37,667 bases of DNA. Origin: Flavobacterium sp. (GTDB taxonomy: Bacteria > Bacteroidota > Bacteroidia > Flavobacteriales > Flavobacteriaceae). Positions 14,510-22,999 of the stretch are shown here, piece by piece (the stretch's first letter is position 1; every line of letters starts with the position of its first letter). The notes under the pieces are model-generated. The model saw nothing but the letters and a program-made list of their open reading frames with translations, was not told the DNA's origin and searched no databases. Both the position numbers and the translations under genes were made by a program. The stretch is taken from assembly GCA_010365135.1 (NCBI GenBank), contig JAAFGY010000015.1, positions 1-37,667 of the forward strand, written 5' to 3'.

Positions 14510-15051
14510 TATCTTTTGAGTTTGTTAAAAATTTGTTTTTCAATTTCTTTCATATTCCGGTCAACAACGTGCTCGATACGTTGCCTTACTTGTGGATGGT
14601 CTCCAATGAATTGGCGTTGTTTGATTTTCATTTTTGCACCTACTTTTTGCAAAGCCAAAGCCTTCCAAGTCGCTGCCTCAGAAGTAAGTCTTTTATTTCG
14701 GTCATTGTTCCTGGTAACGCCTTTGGCAGTTTTAGTGACGGCTCCATTTGATTTATAAAACATTGCCCAAAAAAAGCGTTTCATTTTTTCGGTTACAATG
14801 ATTTCACCGCCCTCATTCATTAAGTTGGCGTGAGGTAATGAGCTACTCCAGTTGATTTCATTGTTAGTTAGCTTTGAGCGAATGGAGCGTCTTGTTTTGC
14901 CTGACCGCATCATTAAACTACCCTTTCTATTGGGTATTTTAGTGTTTTCCCAAGCTTTGTCAAAGAAGGCTTTACGCTCAAAGTTCTTGTCAAACTCATC
15001 AGTCAAGTCTATTCGCACGTCAGCAAGAATATTTTTTATGAGGTCTATCAT
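14509..15051 (-). CDS. Phage virion morphogenesis protein (Mu gpG-like)
   Basis: A 180-residue basic protein. It carries the family pattern SGKTRRSIRSKL in the first half, the ANLMNEGGEI segment, and the QRQFIGDHPQVRQRIE block near the C-terminus, which is the hallmark of the 'virion morphogenesis' family containing Mu gpG. In Mu, gpG is a head-tail protein made beside gpF. It ends at the ATG of the gp37-like gene and starts divergently from the small plus-strand gene at 15108. Confidence 0.8.
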   Translation of the reverse strand: MIDLIKNILADVRIDLTDEFDKNFERKAFFDKAWENTKIPNRKGSLMMRSGKTRRSIRSKLTNNEINWSSSLPHANLMNEGGEIIVTEKMKRFFWAMFYKSNGAVTKTAKGVTRNNDRNKRLTSEAATWKALALQKVGAKMKIKQRQFIGDHPQVRQRIEHVVDRNMKEIEKQIFNKLKR

Positions 15052-15094
15052 ATAGATTTTTAACTTAAATCGTTGTTATTCAAATAACATTTAC

Positions 15095-15102
15095 TAATTT
15101 TG
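15095..15102 (+). promoter_or_regulatory. Promoter of the 92-residue opposite-strand gene
   Basis: TAATTTTG fits the -7 consensus, and TTG at 15073-15075 stands 19 bases upstream, a good -33 spacing. Only five bases separate the box from the ATG at 15108, so the mRNA would be leaderless, the same arrangement as at 13801-13815. Confidence 0.6.
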
Positions 15103-15107
15103 TTGCT

Positions 15108-15386
15108 ATGTATACCATATTTGACTATAACCCAACTCCCCAAGAGCTGAACGACATTCGTTTTGATGCTCTTTCGTTGTGTTTAAAATTCGGTATTGAA
15201 ACTGCAGAAACACTTACTCCTGAAGTTTACAAAAAACTTGTTTCCCAAGAAAACGCTTACTATGATTTAGCTTGTCTATTCGAATTTCGGGATGACCAAA
15301 CTAAAGCTGACGAGTATTGGAGTAAACTTCCAACAGCAACACAATTGGACGGTTTAGGTTATGATTGTGCTAATGTTGCTATTTAA
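15108..15386 (+). CDS. Acidic small protein on the opposite strand, moron candidate
   Basis: A 92-residue acidic, helical protein starting MYTIFDYNPTPQELNDIRFD. It has its own promoter and runs against the surrounding leftward head genes, between the gpG-like and gpF-like genes. Its last eight bases overlap the 3' end of the gpF-like gene (convergent). Independent promoter, opposite strand and small size are marks of a moron, a gene carried by a prophage and expressed in the lysogen. Possible roles include superinfection exclusion, or protection against the metallopeptidase-like tail of the adjacent gpF protein. No family is recognised. Confidence 0.7.
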   Translation: MYTIFDYNPTPQELNDIRFDALSLCLKFGIETAETLTPEVYKKLVSQENAYYDLACLFEFRDDQTKADEYWSKLPTATQLDGLGYDCANVAI

Positions 15387-16899
15387 TATTTGCTGCAAAA
15401 AACTCACTCACTTTTTTTCCTATACCGCCATAATCTTCCAATAAATTTGGCATTAATTCCTTAACAGCCTGTTTTTCGTCTATTTCATAAGTTTTTAGTT
15501 TAAACCTAAAATCTTCAATCCAACTTTTATATCCATAACCATTGTCAAGAATTTCGCTCTGATAAATTGCTTTTCCTCCAAACTTGCTTATAAAATCAGG
15601 GTATGTATGTCTAGCACAAAATTGGTTAACAACCTCCATATTTTTTGTACCTAGTTGTGATAATCTATAAGGTGCTGTTTTAGTTTTGGCGTGCAATATT
15701 TCGTGCCACATTGACTCAAAAGAATATTCCTGGTTAAAGGTCATTTTCGTGCCGTTTTTGATTGCTGCCAACCCTCCTCTAAACTCTTCTAAAGGATTAA
15801 ATTTAATACTTGAAAACTCGTGACTACTTAGCGATATTTTAGAACCACCAACCCATTCACCCGTCCTAGGATTGTAAGACATAGAATGCTGCATCATATA
15901 TGATTTTGATTTCAAAAACTTAACATCATCTAATCCGTTTCTAAAGTCCTCTGGAGACAGTTCAGCATATTTAGTAAGTATGTTTTTAATTTCTTTATTT
16001 GTTGGAAATTCGCCTTTGATATAGTCGTTAAGATTTATCGTACCACTTTTTTTCAATTGCTTTGCTACCGCTTTCGCTCCTGCTACTTTTGTATAAGGAT
16101 GTGCTGGAGGAAACACCACTTTTTGTGCACCAGGATTAAAACGAAATATCTCTAAACGGTTCTTGCCGTCCTTGCTTATTTGTGAGGTAGCAGCTTCACC
16201 CGCCTTGATTGCCTTTTCGCTGTCGCTAGTTGGGAATTTATCTTTTAATACCTCAACGGTTGTACAACGGCAATTCCATCCATTTGGAGGCATATAATGC
16301 ATCCAGAACGAGTCTGACTTTGGTAAAGTGATAGTGTTCAATGCAGCGTGTTCCTCCCGCACTCGGTTGTCTCCTGCAGTTCTATACTGCAACTCATATC
16401 GGTCGTTATCGCTAAACTCATCCCATTTGGCTGCCATTTGTGATGAGCCAACTGCAAACTCATATTCAGCTTCTAAATAGTTTTTATTGTAAGCAATATT
16501 CAGTTTATCGTACTCGTGAGATAATTGGCTAAAGGGTTTCAAATTTCCTTTGTCATCCAACAATAGTTTTGAAGCTTCAAAAAGTTGCGCATTGGCTTTT
16601 AATCCACCAAACAAACGAGCATCATCTTGTAATGCTGTTCGCATCACATCAGGCATATCGTTGTCCTGAATAGCAAAATTGAAAGCTTCAAAAGTCTGGT
16701 CTATCAAATCCTTATAGACTTTCTCTGTTTGTAAATCTTTTGAGCTGTAACTTCCTTTTTCGTATAATCGTTTAAATGCCTTTTCACCGGTATTTAAAAG
16801 CGGTTTAAATTTATCACCAATAGCTAAATTCAATTGCCCGGCTTTGGCGTTGCATTCGTCACAACCGCAATTGTACAAACTTGAAATTCGTAAATGCAA
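15379..16899 (-). CDS. gpF-like minor head protein with C-terminal metallopeptidase-like domain
   Basis: A frame of at least 506 residues. The N-terminal ~260 residues are the Mu gpF/SPP1 gp7 minor head protein domain: YRTAGDNRVREEHAALNTITLPK and the end PPNGWNCRCTTVEV (residues about 172-216) are its signature. A CGCDEC cysteine cluster is at residues 11-16. The C-terminal ~230 residues are extra. They contain FESMWHEILHAKTK, an HExxH zinc motif (H399, E400, H403) with a candidate third ligand E422, as in gluzincin peptidases. No ATG is present: the annotated start is a TTG, and the open frame continues upstream into the portal gene (SPEYFGA precedes), so the true start may be further up. 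The fusion suggests an enzyme carried in or on the virion. Activity is inferred from the motif alone. Confidence 0.8.
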   Translation of the reverse strand: MHLRISSLYNCGCDECNAKAGQLNLAIGDKFKPLLNTGEKAFKRLYEKGSYSSKDLQTEKVYKDLIDQTFEAFNFAIQDNDMPDVMRTALQDDARLFGGLKANAQLFEASKLLLDDKGNLKPFSQLSHEYDKLNIAYNKNYLEAEYEFAVGSSQMAAKWDEFSDNDRYELQYRTAGDNRVREEHAALNTITLPKSDSFWMHYMPPNGWNCRCTTVEVLKDKFPTSDSEKAIKAGEAATSQISKDGKNRLEIFRFNPGAQKVVFPPAHPYTKVAGAKAVAKQLKKSGTINLNDYIKGEFPTNKEIKNILTKYAELSPEDFRNGLDDVKFLKSKSYMMQHSMSYNPRTGEWVGGSKISLSSHEFSSIKFNPLEEFRGGLAAIKNGTKMTFNQEYSFESMWHEILHAKTKTAPYRLSQLGTKNMEVVNQFCARHTYPDFISKFGGKAIYQSEILDNGYGYKSWIEDFRFKLKTYEIDEKQAVKELMPNLLEDYGGIGKKVSEFFAANIK

Positions 16900-16919
16900 T
16901 GCCCCAAAATATTCAGGGC

Positions 16920-18137
16920 TTAGACGAAAAAACGCTCGTAGTCTTCGAGAGATAGTTTTGCGGGTGGTTTCGTTGGAGTTGTTTTTTTTGCTCCGATTAC
17001 CTTAATACCAAAAGTATCGTTTATCCAAACAGGATCTATCTCAAGGAAGTTTGCAGCGGCTACAACTCTTTCCCAAAGTTTGTCTAAATCCTCTGCGGGA
17101 GGATAGGCATAACTTTGACCATCTGGAATAATTCCTAAAGCTATCAAAGCAGGGATTACAACAGAGTTCCAACCTTGCTCTATTAATCCCAAGTCACTAT
17201 CTATTAAATCCTGAAGTATTCCGATTGAAGTTTTTTCCTTGGAATTAGAGCCGTTTTTTGTGTCTTGACCAACAACAGTTCCGGAGATACCCATCGACAT
17301 TTCATTGTTACAAAGGGTGTTCAATCCTTTGTAAACATCTCCATTTGTAGAAACACCTTGAGCAAACGAGAATTCCTCATTTTCATCAATAATAAACCAA
17401 GCAGCCGAACCCATATCTTTCAACATCTTTTCGCCACGGCTTACCATAGTTCTATCTTGGGTATTAGTTTTTAAAACCCTTGGAGGAATTCCATAAATTT
17501 CGCATAACTCAGAATAGCAGCTCACGGCAAATCGTTTCATTAGCACGTGTGGTACGCATCCATTCAATAACCCAAAGTCATTGTTGTCACCAAATTCAAC
17601 TAACCAAGACCCATATTCTCGTTGTTCTCGATAAATTACTTTTTTGTCTTCGGTATAATCTTTATAAATAAATCCTCCCACTGGATCAACATTTTGACGT
17701 GGGATTATAGTATATACTAATTCCCCATTTTTGTAATCAAACTCTCCTAGTGAATGTCCATAGAAACGAGTTTCTAATATGGCTTTATTGATTTGATATA
17801 CAAATTTTTTATTTTGCAATAAATCGGTTAGCTCTTTATTAGTGTCGCCTTTGGCGTCTTTTATAATAAATGGCTGTGCCAAACTCTTCAACATTCTGTT
17901 GTTGATTTGGCTTTGTAGGTGCAAATCAATCAAAATGTTGTCAAAAAGGTTATACAATGGATATCTTTTGCGTTGGTCAACGTTGTTGGCCATATTTAGG
18001 GCGTCATTCCAGTTTTTAATATCCTGACGGGTGCGTGAAATAGATTTTGGAGCAATCGTAGGAACATAGCTATTCGCTTTTTTTACCTTCCATTGTCCTG
18101 TTTTGTCCGCTAATTCAAAGATGGGTACTGTACTCAT
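16920..18137 (-). CDS. Portal protein (DUF935, Mu gp29-like)
   Basis: A 405-residue protein of the Mu portal family, which forms the dodecameric ring through which DNA is packed and ejected. Visible family segments: IKNWNDALNMANNVDQRKRYPLY near residue 41, LNNRMLK-type helices, RFYGHSLGEFDY (about 124), KRFAVSCYSELCEIYGIPPRV, and the long central helix with ISGTVVGQDTKNG. It ends just before the gpF-like frame and starts right after the gp36-like gene. Length is somewhat shorter than Mu gp29, but all core segments are present. Confidence 0.9.
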   Translation of the reverse strand: MSTVPIFELADKTGQWKVKKANSYVPTIAPKSISRTRQDIKNWNDALNMANNVDQRKRYPLYNLFDNILIDLHLQSQINNRMLKSLAQPFIIKDAKGDTNKELTDLLQNKKFVYQINKAILETRFYGHSLGEFDYKNGELVYTIIPRQNVDPVGGFIYKDYTEDKKVIYREQREYGSWLVEFGDNNDFGLLNGCVPHVLMKRFAVSCYSELCEIYGIPPRVLKTNTQDRTMVSRGEKMLKDMGSAAWFIIDENEEFSFAQGVSTNGDVYKGLNTLCNNEMSMGISGTVVGQDTKNGSNSKEKTSIGILQDLIDSDLGLIEQGWNSVVIPALIALGIIPDGQSYAYPPAEDLDKLWERVVAAANFLEIDPVWINDTFGIKVIGAKKTTPTKPPAKLSLEDYERFFV

Positions 18138-18139
18138 AA

Positions 18140-18598
18140 TTAATAATCGTGATTAAATTTGGAGCGAGAACCGGCACTAAATGGTTGCCTTTCGCTATTG
18201 GTGTCGTTTAAGGTTATTTTAGGTAACGAGGTTAATACCACCGTGCCTTTTGATAGTTTTGTAAACCAATCTATAGCCCTATCATATCGTTCTTTTGCTT
18301 GCTCATAGATAAAATCAGCATTGCAAAGTGTGGCAATATGGAACTTTGCCAAGGTTAAACAATGTTGCAAAATCAAAGAATTTCTGTCTAATGCAGATGT
18401 GCCAAATATCGCCACAACATCATAAATGATTCGCCCATCAAGAGTTTCCAGTTTGTTTATATTTTGGCTCAAATAACTCTTTGCCTCTTCCTCAGCTGCT
18501 GCGAGAGCTTGTGCAACTAAATCATCGTTTCCCTCGGTAATTTGGTCTATTTGATAGGCATAAATAACGCTACCTAAGTCTTCTTTTGCTAAAAACAT
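18140..18598 (-). CDS. DUF1320 protein (Mu gp36-like)
   Basis: A 152-residue protein beginning MFLAKEDLGSVIYAYQIDQI. The family pattern follows: ALAAAEEEAKSYLSQNI, LILQHCLTLAKFHI and YDRAIDWFTKLSKGTV. Mu gp36 is a head-completion or connector-type protein. A longer start at 18631 is possible, but the ATG at 18598 is chosen: it matches the family's N-terminus and falls one base after the stop of the 50-residue frame upstream. In Mu this gene lies after the capsid gene; here it lies between terminase and portal. Confidence 0.8.
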   Translation of the reverse strand: MFLAKEDLGSVIYAYQIDQITEGNDDLVAQALAAAEEEAKSYLSQNINKLETLDGRIIYDVVAIFGTSALDRNSLILQHCLTLAKFHIATLCNADFIYEQAKERYDRAIDWFTKLSKGTVVLTSLPKITLNDTNSERQPFSAGSRSKFNHDY

Positions 18599-18599
18599 A

Positions 18600-18752
18600 T
18601 TAATGCTGTTTAATGAATTTTTCCACGACACTAACCCAGTGGTTCTTTTTTTCGTGTTTTACTTCTTTTAGTTTATCTTGATAAATATGATGTTCCACGT
18701 AAATTGGAAAACCTAATACATCTACGCCTGTTTGATAAATTGCTATTCTCAT
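18600..18752 (-). CDS. 50-residue hypothetical protein between terminase and gp36-like gene
   Basis: The frame begins MRIAIYQTGVDVLGFPIYVE and ends HWVSVVEKFIKQH, with a lysine/histidine-rich middle. It fills the 124-base gap between the large terminase and the gp36-like gene and has tight spacing on both sides (three bases after the terminase, one base before the next ATG). No motif is recognisable. Confidence 0.5.
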   Translation of the reverse strand: MRIAIYQTGVDVLGFPIYVEHHIYQDKLKEVKHEKKNHWVSVVEKFIKQH

Positions 18753-18755
18753 AAT

Positions 18756-20276
18756 TTAATATTTACGTGAGCTTCTGTGTCCAACTGAGTATGTTGCCTC
18801 AGTGCGCTCAGCTCTGTTTTTTAAAAGCCAAACCCCTCCTTCTAATAAATCGGGGCCATCCATAATCTTTGCGTCAGGATCTACGCCAACAAATTGCTCT
18901 GCCATTCGTTCCATATTGGGATTGTTTTGCTCGTCAATATTAAATATTACTTCGCCAGCTCGCCATAATGGTTCTAGGGTTCCTTCAATACGATTGAACT
19001 TATCGCCTTTACTTCGAGTGTCAAGTGACATAGCTAACCGTTTTTTACGACTTCGCCCGGTTGTTTGAATTAGCGGTTTAATGACTTGCTGATAAAAGGG
19101 ATCTTGTAGCGAATTGTTTTCAATCCAATCCCTATGAGTACTCACTCCTTTGTTGGTTACCCATTCGGACGCATCATATAAATAGTCTACAAATATGGAT
19201 TGGCGCATATTGTTAAGCCAAATTTTATATAAGTAATATTTGTTTTTATACAAACCAATAACTCCAACTCCTTTTTGAGAGGCACTACTTTTGTCTTTAT
19301 TGGATGTTGCGGGATCGGCATACGTCAGAACCGCTTCACAAAACCGAATTGGTGGACATTTGCCCCAAACAACACTTGTAAAAATCTTCCCGATTGAGGT
19401 TGGATTGTTATAATATTCTTTTTGTTGCGAGCTTAAAGTGATTGGCTTCAATGCACGGTCAATCATTGCCTCGGTATTCTTTGTTGGCCAAGTACTAAAA
19501 CCGTTTTCATCACGAATGTTTATAATCTCGTGTAAGTCGGCTTTTTTACCCATTTCGGTAATGCAGCAGTACTTTGCAATGATATTTCCACAAGCAATAA
19601 TTGTCAACGGCACAGATATGGAACGTGTCGGAATTAACGCCTGTTCAATCCATTCGTATTTCTTTTTTATGGTCAAAGGATTTCGACAATCTACATCGGT
19701 ATCAATATCATCAATCAAAATAATATCAGGACGTGAAGCATCATTACGAGTTCCACGAGGCGACTGCTGCGCTCCTAAAGCTCTGAAAGATGCACCTTGA
19801 CGAGTTCTAAACTCGCCAGCTTCCCAATTTCCAATACTTTCCTGAAGACCATAATCGTTAATGATCCTGTTGTTAACCTCAAGAATAGATTTATAAGGGT
19901 CTAATAATCGTTCCGAATCATCATAAGTGGCAGAAACTAATAAAACTGTTTTCTTCTTGCCGGTGGTGGTTAAGTATAAAACTTCCATCATCGTTCTGGC
20001 AGACTTTGCTAATTCACGAGACCAGGAACGAACTTCGTACCACTCCATATTTTCTAAAACACGCTTGGTTGCCTTCTTATGAAAAGGAGCGGGTTCTGAA
20101 GTATAGAAGTTGGGGAAATAGTATTTAAACCATTCCTCTGGATGAGCTTCAAGTCGCTTAATACGTTTACCCTTTTCAATGGCGGTTTCGTTTAAGCCAA
20201 CAGGAGTAGATTTTCTCGTGTTGTCTCTAAATTCCTGCCAAGCCGCTAATGATTTTTTGTCGCTACTAGCACTCAT
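18756..20276 (-). CDS. Terminase large subunit (Mu gp28-like)
   Basis: A 506-residue packaging motor: the N-terminal ATPase pumps DNA into the prohead and the C-terminal RNase H-like nuclease cuts it. The Walker A-like segment SRELAKSART is at about 86-95 and Walker B IILIDDID at 185-192. Nuclease acids are visible in LTYADPATSNKDKS (D321) and in the late DGPDLLEGG segment. Length is normal. It begins one base into the stop of the small-subunit gene (TAATG overlap) and is followed by a 50-residue frame. Confidence 0.93.
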   Translation of the reverse strand: MSASSDKKSLAAWQEFRDNTRKSTPVGLNETAIEKGKRIKRLEAHPEEWFKYYFPNFYTSEPAPFHKKATKRVLENMEWYEVRSWSRELAKSARTMMEVLYLTTTGKKKTVLLVSATYDDSERLLDPYKSILEVNNRIINDYGLQESIGNWEAGEFRTRQGASFRALGAQQSPRGTRNDASRPDIILIDDIDTDVDCRNPLTIKKKYEWIEQALIPTRSISVPLTIIACGNIIAKYCCITEMGKKADLHEIINIRDENGFSTWPTKNTEAMIDRALKPITLSSQQKEYYNNPTSIGKIFTSVVWGKCPPIRFCEAVLTYADPATSNKDKSSASQKGVGVIGLYKNKYYLYKIWLNNMRQSIFVDYLYDASEWVTNKGVSTHRDWIENNSLQDPFYQQVIKPLIQTTGRSRKKRLAMSLDTRSKGDKFNRIEGTLEPLWRAGEVIFNIDEQNNPNMERMAEQFVGVDPDAKIMDGPDLLEGGVWLLKNRAERTEATYSVGHRSSRKY

Positions 20277-20830
20277 TATTTTTTCATTTTAGCAGTAATA
20301 AAAGCATCGCAGTACTCGGTTAGAATCTTTGAAAAATACAAATCTTGACCTCCAATAAATTGAATGAGTTGTTTAGAAATTTCAATAGTCTCGCCAATAT
20401 TGGTTTCAGTCTCTAATTTTTTGATGTTGTTGGTTATTTGTGTCATAACCAATGAATCTTTTGTGTTTGGAGTGTTTCCTATTTTTATGGGGTAATCTTC
20501 CTCCTTTATTTTTGGGTATTCCAAATACTCAGCGCCGCTAGCATCTTTTAGCTTGATAGGTTTAAGTAAACTGGCGGGAATGTCACGAACAATAGGACGA
20601 GAGGCAATTTCTTTATTTAACTGGTCTAATTGATTGTAGTGTTCTTTTAAAACATTGTCCTTGATGGTAATTAAAGAAATTCGCATTTTTTCCCAATTCC
20701 CATCTATTACCCATTTTCCTACGGTTTTTTCGGTAACTTTTACTCTGGCGGCTACTTCTTTGCGGTCAAGGTTGTTTTCCACAAAAAGCACTTTTGCAAA
20801 GTCTTTTTCTACTTGTTTTTTAACTGCCAT
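20276..20830 (-). CDS. Terminase small subunit (DUF1804/Mu gp27-like)
   Basis: A 184-residue DNA-recognition subunit. Residues about 24-52 form a helix-turn-helix (DRKEVAARVKVTEKTVGKWVIDGNW). A central coiled helix follows, then a C-terminal part (TNIGETIEISKQLIQFIGGQDLYF) that would contact the large subunit. The frame extends 18 bases further to a GTG at 20848, but the ATG at 20830 is preferred. It is the first gene of the leftward late operon. The stop overlaps the large subunit's start. Confidence 0.8.
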   Translation of the reverse strand: MAVKKQVEKDFAKVLFVENNLDRKEVAARVKVTEKTVGKWVIDGNWEKMRISLITIKDNVLKEHYNQLDQLNKEIASRPIVRDIPASLLKPIKLKDASGAEYLEYPKIKEEDYPIKIGNTPNTKDSLVMTQITNNIKKLETETNIGETIEISKQLIQFIGGQDLYFSKILTEYCDAFITAKMKK

Positions 20831-21025
20831 ACTATTCGATTTATACACAAAATTGAATTAAAAACAATCCTCAAAAAAATTCCTGTTTACTTGCTTTACA
20901 ACTCTGTTAAGTCTTGGCACACAAGCGTTCAATCTCCGTACATCTGTTTTTTTTGGCGGTGGGTTTAGCTAATCTTTGTCATCTCAAAAGCGAGCAATTC
21001 GCATCATTAAACTGAAAAATAAGCA
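20831..21025. promoter_or_regulatory. Divergent late control region
   Basis: This gap of about 195 bases separates the leftward packaging operon from the rightward protease/capsid operon, so both late promoters must start near here. No perfect TAnnTTTG box is seen. The nearest are TAATCTTTG (plus, about 20970-20980, one base too long) and CAATTTTG (minus, near 20850, one mismatch). Poor basal promoters are consistent with dependence on a phage activator, as in Mu, but this is inference. Confidence 0.4.
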
Positions 21026-22000
21026 ATGCCAAAACCAAAAGTTTTTATCCTAAATGACGATGCTGTTCAAAACAGTTACGGATTCTACATTGTGACATCT
21101 GGTGGAAAACTAGACCGCTTTAAAAGCAATCCTGTAATGTTATCCGATCACATCAATAAGAATGAAAATGTCATTGGTAACTGGTTGAATATTGAAGTAA
21201 TTAATGGGCTAATCCAAGCAGAACCCAACTTTGATGTGGCCAGACCGATAGGTCTTGAAATATCCGGTCAAGTAGAGCGTGATTTTATAAAAGGTGCATC
21301 GATGGGGATTTTACCTAATTGGGATTCGATGGAACGTGTAGGCGAGAAACTAATCCTTAAAGAATGGGAATTAGTCGAAGCTTCAATAGTTCCAGTACCA
21401 TCCAATAGAAATTCTATCGCTATTTATAGTCTTGACGGAAAACTTCTGGAAGAGTCCGAAATTCAAACCTTGTGTCTTTCAGTTCAAAGCGCTCCAAAAT
21501 TAAATCCAAAAAAAGAGAATATGAAAAAAATCATTTTAAGCGTAGCCTGTCTTATGGCTCTCGGTTTTAAAGAACAGCCAACAGACGGACTTGATGTAGC
21601 AGATGTTGAAGCAAAATTGCTAGGACTATCAGGTCAGGTAAAAGATTTGACTGCCGAAAATTCTGGTTTGAAGTTAGCGGCACAAACTGCCAAAGAAGCG
21701 CAAGAAGCAGCCGTAAAATTAGCCGTAACCCAAAAGGTTGACTTGGCTGTTACTCAGGGCAAAATCCCTGCCGACAAAAAAGAAGCATTCGTACAATTAG
21801 GGATCAGTTCTCAAGAAGTATTAGATACAACTTTAGACTCTATTCCAGCTAAACAAAATTTTAGCGCGGGTGTAACGGTTCCTGCTGGAAGCGGTGGAGT
21901 TGAAGTAAAAACTATGGATGAGTTTGAAAAGCTGTCTTTTGACCAAAAATCACAATTCAAGCTAAGTAATCCAGAGGGATACACAAAATTATTTAAGTAA
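21026..22000 (+). CDS. Prohead protease with C-terminal scaffold (Mu gpI/gpZ-like)
   Basis: A 324-residue protein. The N-terminal ~150 residues match the S78/U35-type prohead protease: PVMLSDHINKNENVIGNW contributes His42, GASMGILPNWD contributes Ser92, and WELVEASIVPVPSNRNS is the closing block. The C-terminal half is helical and alanine/glutamate-rich (VADVEAKLLGLSGQVKDLTAENSGLK), as a scaffold is. An in-frame internal ATG at 21521 (residue 166, MKKIILSVACLMALG) may start a separate scaffold protein, as Mu gene Z does within gene I. The protease would mature the capsid by removing the scaffold. Confidence 0.88.
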   Translation: MPKPKVFILNDDAVQNSYGFYIVTSGGKLDRFKSNPVMLSDHINKNENVIGNWLNIEVINGLIQAEPNFDVARPIGLEISGQVERDFIKGASMGILPNWDSMERVGEKLILKEWELVEASIVPVPSNRNSIAIYSLDGKLLEESEIQTLCLSVQSAPKLNPKKENMKKIILSVACLMALGFKEQPTDGLDVADVEAKLLGLSGQVKDLTAENSGLKLAAQTAKEAQEAAVKLAVTQKVDLAVTQGKIPADKKEAFVQLGISSQEVLDTTLDSIPAKQNFSAGVTVPAGSGGVEVKTMDEFEKLSFDQKSQFKLSNPEGYTKLFK

Positions 22001-22015
22001 TCTAAAAAAAAAGAT

Positions 22016-22927
22016 ATGCACAGCTATCCAGAAATGTGGGAGTCAAGAGTAAGAACTCTACTCCAAGACGAGCAACTTGCTCCGTGGTTAGACGGTATTC
22101 CTGAAATTGACACTCAAGTTCTTGAGGTTGGTTCTGGTTCTGCCTCTGAATCAAACATCATTCATATTCCAATTACAACTTTCAGACCTGGTGTGTTGAT
22201 TAATAACACAACATATCCATTGGCTTTGGTAGCTTATGATGATACTAGTATGACTGTTCAGTTGGATAAATACCAAACCTTGGTTACAACTTTAACTGAT
22301 GACCAGGCTAATGGTTCTAGCTACGCTCAAATTGATTCTATAACAAAAGCCCACCGTGACGACATTACGGAATCAAAATTTGCAAAAGCAATTCACTCTA
22401 TTGCTCCACAGGCAGCAGTAGCTAACAAAACATTTGTAATTCAATGTACAGGTGACGAAGTGACTGCCGGTGGACGTAGAAAAATGCTTTGGAAAGATTT
22501 AGTTGCTGCAAGAAAAGCAATGAACGATGCCAAATGTAAAAAACGTGGTAGAAGAATTGTTTTGTGTGACGATCACGTGACAGATCTATTGGAAGATAAT
22601 TCTAATAAATATGCAGATAAACTGGCCGATTACTTATCGGGCACCATCAAAGGTGTTTTAGCAGGATTTGAAGTTTACGAAAACGTAGATAATCCTACTT
22701 ATACTGCTGCGGGTGTTAAAAAAGCTTGGGGAGCTGTTCCTGCTGGAACAGATAGAAACGCATCTGTGATTTTCCACCCAGAGAATATTGTTAAGAAAAC
22801 TGGTTTGACTAAACAATATTTTGCTGACGCAAAGAACGCACCAACTACTCAACAAAATGAGTATTCAGTACGTCACTATTTCATTGCGGTACCTGTTATG
22901 GATCAGTACTCAGGTGTAATCATCTAG
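22016..22927 (+). CDS. Major capsid protein
   Basis: A 303-residue protein placed directly after the protease/scaffold, where Mu has its coat protein gpT. It starts MHSYPEMWESRVRTLLQDEQ. Features expected of a shell protein are visible: an elongated N-arm, the IPITTFRPGVLINNTTYPLA segment, an alpha/beta core (LWKDLVAARKAMNDAKCKKR followed by RIVLCDDHVTDLL) and a C-terminal RHYFIAVPVMDQYSGVII strand. No membrane segment is present. A strong terminator follows. The call rests mainly on position, size and build. Confidence 0.8.
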   Translation: MHSYPEMWESRVRTLLQDEQLAPWLDGIPEIDTQVLEVGSGSASESNIIHIPITTFRPGVLINNTTYPLALVAYDDTSMTVQLDKYQTLVTTLTDDQANGSSYAQIDSITKAHRDDITESKFAKAIHSIAPQAAVANKTFVIQCTGDEVTAGGRRKMLWKDLVAARKAMNDAKCKKRGRRIVLCDDHVTDLLEDNSNKYADKLADYLSGTIKGVLAGFEVYENVDNPTYTAAGVKKAWGAVPAGTDRNASVIFHPENIVKKTGLTKQYFADAKNAPTTQQNEYSVRHYFIAVPVMDQYSGVII

Positions 22928-22950
22928 GAGTCCAATTTTATACGAAAACC

Positions 22951-22985
22951 AAAAAGGCTACTGCAATACGTAGTAGCCTTTTTTT
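22951..22985 (+). terminator. Rho-independent terminator after the capsid gene
   Basis: GGCTACT (22956-22962) pairs with AGTAGCC (22972-22978), extended by AAAAA against TTTTT, and followed by seven T. This is the strongest terminator in the window. The lysis and tail genes begin only 15 bases later with no visible promoter, so they need read-through or antitermination. Confidence 0.85.
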
Positions 22986-22999
22986 ATAAATTAAATCTC

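Noticed and set aside
14236..14751. A 171-residue plus-strand frame through the head operon
   Set aside because: It is antisense to the gp37-like and gpG-like genes and has a phenylalanine/leucine-rich shadow composition.
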